Source: Syntrophomonadaceae bacterium (GTDB lineage Bacteria > Bacillota > Syntrophomonadia > Syntrophomonadales > Syntrophomonadaceae). From it: a stretch of DNA of 6,347 nucleotides. The DNA lies in contig JAISDD010000083.1 in NCBI GenBank assembly GCA_031265005.1, positions 1 through 6,347 on the forward strand. Direction: 5' to 3'. The position numbers and the translations under genes were made by a program. How positions within the stretch are numbered: the first letter of the stretch is position 1; every line of letters starts with the position of its first letter. Below are positions 1 to 4,321 of this stretch, in pieces. A model generated the notes under the pieces. It was not told the origin of the DNA, searched no databases, and saw nothing but the letters and a program-made list of their open reading frames with translations.

Positions 1-3
1 AAA

Positions 4-489
4 ATGGATAATGTGCTTCATGTTGGAATTGCGGATATGAAAATAGCGACTCCTCCATTGTTGTTAATGACTACAGGGTTAGGTTCTTGTATAGGTATTT
101 GTTTTAGGGACGAAAGTAAAAAAATTGCTTGTTTAGTTCATATAATGCTTCCTTCCTGTGAACATGCGAAAGGGAATTTTAACAAAGCTAAATTTGCGGA
201 TTCGGGAATACTTTTTGCGCTTTCCGAATTAGAAAAAAAAGGAGTAATCCTTTCAAAGTTAACTGCTAAAATTGCAGGCGGAGCCCAAATGTTTAAATCA
301 GCGGCTGAAAATGATATTATGAAAATAGGATATCGTAACGCGGTGGCGGTAGAAGAACATTTAAAAAAACATAATATCAAACTGTTAGCTAAAGATGTGG
401 GCGGTAATTTTGGCAGAACCATTGTTTTTGACCCGGCGAACGGGGGGTTAAATATAAAAACAATCGGGCATGGGGAGAGAATGATATAA
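4..489 (+). CDS. cheD: CheD, chemoreceptor glutamine deamidase
   Basis: CheD deamidates specific glutamines on methyl-accepting chemotaxis proteins in the cytoplasm and, in Bacillus-type chemotaxis, binds the phosphatase CheC. At 161 residues it has the usual family length. The catalytic triad known from Thermotoga CheD is visible with matching spacing: Thr23, Cys29 in the motif TTGLGSC, and His46 in VHIMLP. Further family motifs are the NFNKAKFADSG region near residue 60, AKIAGGAQMF near 88-97 and DVGGNFGRT near 131-139. The ATG at 4 gives the expected N-terminus (VGIADMK just inside), so the protein looks complete, but only three bases precede it and its ribosome binding site cannot be seen. 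Its stop overlaps the start of the sigma factor gene by one base, which suggests translational coupling. CheC and other che genes would be expected just upstream, outside the window. Confidence 0.96.
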   Translation: MDNVLHVGIADMKIATPPLLLMTTGLGSCIGICFRDESKKIACLVHIMLPSCEHAKGNFNKAKFADSGILFALSELEKKGVILSKLTAKIAGGAQMFKSAAENDIMKIGYRNAVAVEEHLKKHNIKLLAKDVGGNFGRTIVFDPANGGLNIKTIGHGERMI

Positions 490-1265
490 TGAAAAACAAG
501 GACAATTCGTTACTTTGGATAGAATACAAGGAAAAAGGAAGCGTTGAAGCCAGAGATAAGTTGATTTTAATATATGCTTCATTGGTGAAATATGTAGCTA
601 ATCGTTTAGCGATCAATTTATCTTCATTGGTTGAAGTGGATGAACTTATTTCTTATGGTATTGAAGGCCTTATAGACGCTTTGGAAAAGTTTGATTACAA
701 ACGTAATATAAAATTTGAAACTTATGCTATTACCAGAATACGAGGGTCTATGATCGACGGATTAAGAGCCATGGACTGGGTGCCGGTTTCTTTAAGACAA
801 AAGAGTAAAGACATTGAAAAAGTGTACGCCAAATTAGAAGCAAAGCTGGGACGTAGCGCCCGGGATGCTGAAGTAGCGGAAGAAATGGGTATTAATGTTA
901 AAGAGTTGTCCTCAGTATTAAGAGAAGTAGCTGCAACAACGATAATATCTTTAGATGATTTTCTGATGAGTGATGATGGAGAAGACAGCAAAAAACGCAT
1001 GGTTGATTTATTAGAGGACCGTAATGCGGTAGATGCGTTGGAAATGGCGGAATTTATTGAAGTAAAGGAAATTTTGACTAAATCAATAGCCCGTCTTCCG
1101 CTTAAAGAAAAAGAAGTTGTTTCGTTGTATTATTATGAAGGGTTAACATTGAAAGAAATAGGAGCGGTCTTGAAACTTTCGGAATCCAGGATCTCTCAAT
1201 TACATACAAAAGCTATATTGAGACTAAGAGGAAGCCTGAGCAAAAAAAAACATGCCTTACGGTAG
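489..1265 (+). CDS. sigD: Flagellar sigma factor sigma-D (FliA/WhiG family, sigma-28)
   Basis: This alternative sigma factor directs RNA polymerase to late flagellar, motility and chemotaxis promoters. At 258 residues it has the normal FliA/WhiG length. Region 2 spans about residues 20-105, with VEVDELISYGIEGLIDA (48-64), FETYAITRIRGSMIDGLR (76-93) and the family signature DWVPVSLRQK (96-105). Region 3 follows at about 106-160. Region 4 occupies about 200-250, with LPLKEKEVVSLYYYEGLTLK and a helix-turn-helix near 219-240 ending in SESRISQLHTKA. The ATG overlaps the cheD stop in TAATG. A GGGGAG stretch at 472-477 may serve as ribosome binding site, although its 11-nt spacing is long and coupling to cheD translation probably helps. 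Sigma-D is normally held inactive by FlgM, which is not encoded here. The downstream FapA-like gene begins 14 nt later and is probably cotranscribed. Confidence 0.96.
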   Translation: MKNKDNSLLWIEYKEKGSVEARDKLILIYASLVKYVANRLAINLSSLVEVDELISYGIEGLIDALEKFDYKRNIKFETYAITRIRGSMIDGLRAMDWVPVSLRQKSKDIEKVYAKLEAKLGRSARDAEVAEEMGINVKELSSVLREVAATTIISLDDFLMSDDGEDSKKRMVDLLEDRNAVDALEMAEFIEVKEILTKSIARLPLKEKEVVSLYYYEGLTLKEIGAVLKLSESRISQLHTKAILRLRGSLSKKKHALR

Positions 1266-1266
1266 T

Positions 1267-1273
1267 GGAGGTG
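1267..1273 (+). promoter_or_regulatory. Strong Shine-Dalgarno of the FapA-like gene
   Basis: GGAGGTG lies six bases before the ATG at 1280 and just after the sigD stop. It fixes the start of the FapA-like gene and gives a local reference for ribosome-binding-site spacing, useful for judging the unusual start at 3093. Confidence 0.85.
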
Positions 1274-1279
1274 TAATTA

Positions 1280-2683
1280 ATGGTGGAGGTAAAAAGTATT
1301 GATGGCAGAGTTAAGGTATCTGTCGATTCCAATCGTTTAGCGGCATATTTGACAATATTACCGCCTGAAGGGGAAGGCAGCCCGGTTACGTTAAAGTCTG
1401 CCCAGGAAGCGGTCAAAAACGGCGGAGTCATTTATGGAGTGGTTGATGAAAATATTGTTGAGGCGCTGAAAGAGAACAATTGGGAAAAAAATATATTGAT
1501 TGCTGAAGGCCATGTTCCTGTTGATGGGCAGCCGGGGGTCCTCGAATATAAATTTCCTCATACGCAAGAAAGATTAACTCCTAAAAAAGACGAACAGGGG
1601 AATGTTGATTACCGTGATTTGGGCTTAATACATAATGTGCAAAAAGGACAGCAGCTAGTGGTGAAAACGCCTCCCACTCAAGGGCAAGAAGGAAGAGATG
1701 TGTATGGAAAAGTACTTCTTGCTAAACCAGGCAAAGAAATTCAGTTGCCTAAAGGAAAAAATACGGTATCTGATAATGAGGGACTGATTCTTTATTCAGC
1801 AATAGATGGCAATGTTACGGTAAAATCCGGTAAAGTTACCGTAGATTCAGTGTTTGAAGTAAAAGGAGATGTTGATTATTCTACTGGGAATATTCAGCTT
1901 AACGGTGATTTAATAATTAGAGGCATGGTTACTGCGGGCTTTAAAGTAGTAGCTGAAGGCGATGTGGAAATAAAGGGTTTAATAGAAAACGCTGAGGTAG
2001 TCGCTAGCGGGAACATAATGGTACAGGGTGGGATAACCGGCAGCGACAAATGTATTGTAAAAGCGGGAGAAAACATACAAGCTCGTTTTATTGCCAACTC
2101 ACGGGTGGAAGCGGGTAAGGATATATATGTAAAAGAAGCGGTTATGCAGTCTCAATTAAGAGCTGGCGGATTAATAAGGGTAAGTGATAAAAAAGCTACC
2201 ATAGTAGGAGGCAATGTTCAGGCGTTTAAAGAAGTTGAATCTAGAATAATCGGATCGCAGTTAGCTACCCAAACAGTGATTGAAGTTGGGATCAATCCAA
2301 TGTACAAAGATGAATACCAAGTTTTGATGAAAGAATATGATAGTAAAAAAAAGGAATTAGCTAAAATAGCTCAAAATGTAGCTAAATTTCAACAGTCAGG
2401 TCGTTCGGTAGACAGTCTGGACGATAACAGAAAAATGATTTTGATAAAGCAACTGGACGATTTTAAGAATTACCGCAAAGAAATCGAAGAGATGGAAAGC
2501 CGCATAAGCTTTTTGGAAGAAGAGTTCCGCTCCGGGACCGGCGCGAAAGTAAAAGCGGTTGATATGGTATATCCAGGGGTCAAGGTAGTAATCGGACAGA
2601 GTATATATGTAGTAAATGATCCCATTAAGAGTTCTTCTTTTATTTTGGAAGAAGGGAGCATTAGAATAGGCTCTTTACGTTAA
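1280..2683 (+). CDS. FapA/DUF342 family protein, flagellar operon associated
   Basis: This is a 467-residue member of the DUF342 family, renamed after Vibrio FapA (flagellar assembly protein A), a cytoplasmic protein linked to polar flagellar assembly. Its biochemical function is not established. An N-terminal region (about 1-175) has the family features PPTQGQEGRDVYGK (131-144) and a degenerate EGLILYSAIDGNV (167-179). Residues about 180-335 are a series of short Gly/Val/Ile-rich turns such as GDVDYSTGNIQLNGDLIIRG and GDVEIKGLIENAEVVASGNI, the expected pattern of a right-handed parallel beta-helix. Residues about 345-415 are charged and heptad-like, probably a coiled coil. A short beta-rich tail follows. 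I see no signal peptide or membrane segment. The start is set by a strong ribosome binding site. The gene sits directly between sigD and the SwrB-like gene, an arrangement common in Clostridia-type genomes, so a motility role is likely but inferred. No gene symbol is given because orthology to Vibrio fapA is uncertain. Confidence 0.9.
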   Translation: MVEVKSIDGRVKVSVDSNRLAAYLTILPPEGEGSPVTLKSAQEAVKNGGVIYGVVDENIVEALKENNWEKNILIAEGHVPVDGQPGVLEYKFPHTQERLTPKKDEQGNVDYRDLGLIHNVQKGQQLVVKTPPTQGQEGRDVYGKVLLAKPGKEIQLPKGKNTVSDNEGLILYSAIDGNVTVKSGKVTVDSVFEVKGDVDYSTGNIQLNGDLIIRGMVTAGFKVVAEGDVEIKGLIENAEVVASGNIMVQGGITGSDKCIVKAGENIQARFIANSRVEAGKDIYVKEAVMQSQLRAGGLIRVSDKKATIVGGNVQAFKEVESRIIGSQLATQTVIEVGINPMYKDEYQVLMKEYDSKKKELAKIAQNVAKFQQSGRSVDSLDDNRKMILIKQLDDFKNYRKEIEEMESRISFLEEEFRSGTGAKVKAVDMVYPGVKVVIGQSIYVVNDPIKSSSFILEEGSIRIGSLR

Positions 2684-2741
2684 AAGACAGATTAAGGAAA
2701 TGATGCTGCAAGTAAATGAAATATATTTTAATGCGAATTGC

Positions 2742-2747
2742 AGGTGA
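2742..2747 (+). promoter_or_regulatory. Shine-Dalgarno that sets the start of the small charged protein
   Basis: AGGTGA ends five bases before the ATG at 2753. A longer reading from the in-frame TTG at 2738 would place this site inside the coding sequence and has no ribosome binding site of its own, so ATG 2753 is preferred. Confidence 0.75.
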
Positions 2748-2752
2748 AGAAT

Positions 2753-3079
2753 ATGACCATAAGAAGTGTTGATATGCAGGTATTAATACCTAGATCGGGA
2801 GAAGTTGCCAGAATCCAGGAAGCTCAGAGGATGGAACATATTCAGCGTCAGTTTGATAATAAGGAAACCATAGCTCAGCAAAATGATAAAACTTTTAAAC
2901 AGGTTTCCAAATCACTGCGGGGCGAAACTTCTTATGTAGAAGAACAAAAGGATAAAGAAAAACGCCGACAGGAAAAGAAAAAGCAATCTCGTGAGCATGA
3001 AAATCAAAATCATGACCATATACAGAAAAAAGCGAAGGTTCCAGAAGGGGATGTCAATATAATTGACATTACTATATAG
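2753..3079 (+). CDS. Small charged, coiled-coil-like protein of the flagellar operon (function unknown)
   Basis: I do not assign a function. From ATG 2753 the product has 108 residues. The N-terminus (MTIRSVDMQVLIPRSGEVAR) is moderately hydrophobic and ordered. It is followed by a Gln/Glu/Lys/Arg-rich stretch, about residues 20-97, that is very hydrophilic and likely helical or disordered, with a basic cluster EKRRQEKKKQSR at 69-80. The last residues, EGDVNIIDITI, form a short hydrophobic tail. There is no signal peptide or membrane helix. Small proteins with this layout (VD.Q..IPR..E at the start, G...DI.I at the end) are, from memory, frequent between FapA-type and SwrB-type genes in Clostridia and Negativicutes; this is recall, not a search. 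It lies 69 nt after the FapA-like gene, and its stop codon touches the ribosome binding site of the next gene, so coupled translation is plausible. Confidence 0.75.
   Translation: MTIRSVDMQVLIPRSGEVARIQEAQRMEHIQRQFDNKETIAQQNDKTFKQVSKSLRGETSYVEEQKDKEKRRQEKKKQSREHENQNHDHIQKKAKVPEGDVNIIDITI
3051..3069 (+). repeat. Perfect 8-bp inverted repeat with 3-nt loop upstream of the SwrB-like gene
   Basis: ATGTCAAT and ATTGACAT are perfect reverse complements separated by ATA, and a possible G-U pair extends the stem by one. The hairpin lies inside the last codons of the small charged protein gene and ends eight bases before the Shine-Dalgarno at 3078-3086. No T-tract follows it, so it is not an intrinsic terminator. 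The stem is AT-rich and therefore weak. A role in translation or mRNA processing at this gene junction is possible but unproven. Confidence 0.5.
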
Positions 3080-3086
3080 GTGGTGA
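3078..3086 (+). promoter_or_regulatory. Shine-Dalgarno pointing to an ATT start codon
   Basis: AGGTGGTGA differs from the ideal AGGAGGTGA at one base. It overlaps the stop codon of the preceding gene. It lies six bases before ATT at 3093 but 27 bases before the first in-frame ATG at 3114. The other good sites in this operon are five or six bases from their start codons, so this site decides for ATT 3093. Confidence 0.75.
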
Positions 3087-3092
3087 AAGAAC

Positions 3093-4253
3093 ATTCTAAT
3101 AGTAGCATGTATAATGGCTGTAATTCTTACGGTAATTGCTTTATACAGCGTTAAAAACCAAGGGACGCTGATGGACAGCTATTCTCAAGAATTGAGAGAT
3201 GATATAAAGCAAGCGGAAAAAGTAAAAAAAGATTTAGAAAACATGATGGAAGGCCTTGTTACGGTGGGGCAAGATATAATAAACGATATTGATGAACGCA
3301 GGCTGGTAAATAATGATGAAACTACAGCGGAACACGAATCCCAATTGACGACGGATGAGCAGAACCAAGAAATGGTTGCGATCAAGGCCAATTCTTTAAA
3401 GAGCAGTGATGAAAGCAAAGCAGTGACGGATTTGATCAAATATGCCAGTAATCCTGCCGATGAAGTGGCGGAGGAAAACATCGGTTTAAAGATGTTACCG
3501 GATTTGATAGATATAATCACTGAAGAAGCGCGCGAAGACGTTTTACAGAATGTTGAGGTATATGGCAGCTTAGAAAGTTTTAATGATAAGGAAGTTTTTG
3601 AGGAAAAAGCATACTCAAATTCAGCGCCTAGACATGCGGCGTGGGCAGAAAATCATGATTATTTTTTAAAACATAGCGTTGATGATGAGAGAATTAGGGT
3701 TTATCAACTGGCGTCGGAGTTAGGAATTGAAACAAAAGATATAATAAATGATGTTAAAAATCATGAGGTCTCAGTAAAGCATCACATGAACTTATTGACT
3801 AAGAGTGAAGCGGATAAAATAATATCATGGTTTACTATCAAACGAAAAGATTATAGTGGGGATAGGCTTCCGAAGAAACCAGCTTTGTTAGATGTTTCCA
3901 CACAACCACAACCGCTTGTACAGAAAATAAACTGGGAAGAACTTGAAAACAGCAGTGTTTCTCATGTCAATGACAATGAGCAGTCCGCTGATGTGCATTC
4001 TTTGAATGAAAAGAATGTGCTTCTTTTCCCTATAAAAGAAAACTTCCTGTTTTCCAATGTACAAATGGGACCTAAAACAGAAGAAAAACCCTCCCAACAG
4101 GAACTGTATTTGTCTAATCCTTACTTGGAAGTAAAATCATTATCAGAACAAGGCTATTCTATAAAAGAAATGGCGCAATTGTTAAAACGCAGCCAAGGAG
4201 AAATAGGGTTCATGCTCAGTATAAACGATAAGCATGAACGAGGCGTACTATAG
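3093..4253 (+). CDS. Membrane-anchored SwrB/DUF6115-like protein with an internal IF2_N domain
   Basis: The start is probably ATT at 3093 (386 residues); an ATG-only reading begins at 3114 (379 residues). With the ATT start, residues 2-20 (LIVACIMAVILTVIALYSV) form a full single transmembrane helix followed by Lys, predicting a short outer N-terminus and a cytoplasmic body. The ATG start would leave only about 13 hydrophobic residues. Residues about 28-70 are coiled-coil-like, and about 70-195 are acidic and probably disordered. Residues 200-247 closely match the IF2 N-terminal domain: RIRVYQLASELGIETKDI, then VKHHM, then EADKI. A Pro/Asn-rich linker follows. The last 45 residues (VKSLSEQGYSIKEMAQLL, then GEIGFMLSI) resemble the C-terminal helix-turn-helix of SwrB/DUF6115 proteins. 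In B. subtilis, swrB also follows sigD and promotes activation of the flagellar export apparatus. A SwrB-like role is inferred from position and architecture. The function of the IF2_N domain here is unknown. Confidence 0.8.
   Translation: MLIVACIMAVILTVIALYSVKNQGTLMDSYSQELRDDIKQAEKVKKDLENMMEGLVTVGQDIINDIDERRLVNNDETTAEHESQLTTDEQNQEMVAIKANSLKSSDESKAVTDLIKYASNPADEVAEENIGLKMLPDLIDIITEEAREDVLQNVEVYGSLESFNDKEVFEEKAYSNSAPRHAAWAENHDYFLKHSVDDERIRVYQLASELGIETKDIINDVKNHEVSVKHHMNLLTKSEADKIISWFTIKRKDYSGDRLPKKPALLDVSTQPQPLVQKINWEELENSSVSHVNDNEQSADVHSLNEKNVLLFPIKENFLFSNVQMGPKTEEKPSQQELYLSNPYLEVKSLSEQGYSIKEMAQLLKRSQGEIGFMLSINDKHERGVL
3690..3833 (+). other. IF2_N-like domain inside the SwrB-like protein
   Basis: The encoded segment follows the IF2_N pattern closely: RVY.LA.ELGI..K.II, then a short variable turn, then V.VK.HM..L, then EA.KI. 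In translation initiation factor IF2 this small helical domain sits at the N-terminus ahead of the GTPase. Here no GTPase or other IF2 part is present. The usual glycine in the central turn is replaced (NHEVSV), but the hydrophobic pattern is intact. Confidence 0.75.
4208..4239. repeat. Perfect 9-bp inverted repeat at the end of the SwrB-like gene
   Basis: GTTCATGCT (4208-4216) and AGCATGAAC (4231-4239) are perfect reverse complements with a 14-nt loop. The repeat lies within the final codons. A run of six T starts at 4254, but 14 bases separate it from the stem, so it does not have canonical intrinsic-terminator geometry. It may stabilise the 3' end of the transcript or be chance. Confidence 0.45.
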
Positions 4254-4321
4254 TTTTTTCCGCGTCCTTATTCTGCTTAAAGTTTGAGGGAAAGAGAAAG
4301 AGGCGTGAGGAGAAATAACAA
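4254..4321. other. Intergenic gap between convergent genes
   Basis: This 68-nt gap separates the ends of two convergent genes. It starts with TTTTTT and contains a purine-rich tract at 4286-4316 broken only at 4304-4306. I see no stem followed directly by a T-tract on either strand, so no clear intrinsic terminator. The AGGAG near 4308-4312 is not followed by a useful reading frame. Confidence 0.7.

Noticed and set aside
138..422. Minus-strand ORF of 94 codons opposite cheD
   Set aside because: It lies entirely within a well-supported conserved gene, has no recognisable motif and no convincing ribosome binding site. Treated as a shadow, like the other antisense frames in the plus-strand genes.
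1820..2290. Repetitive short motifs in the FapA-like gene as a DNA repeat
   Set aside because: The periodicity is at protein level (beta-helix turns); I see no repeated nucleotide unit.
2653..2676. Imperfect hairpin at the end of the FapA-like gene as a terminator
   Set aside because: Only seven pairs with two G-U wobbles, a 10-nt loop and no T-tract afterwards; downstream genes appear to be in the same operon.
2738..2752. TTG start five codons upstream for the small charged protein
   Set aside because: It would bury the good AGGTGA ribosome binding site inside the coding sequence, and no alternative site precedes it.
4278..4304. TAAAGTTT, a perfect sigma-28 -35 element, in the intergenic gap
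   Set aside because: The expected -10 position 11 bases later reads AAAGAGGC, with no resemblance to GCCGATAA, and no plus-strand gene follows.
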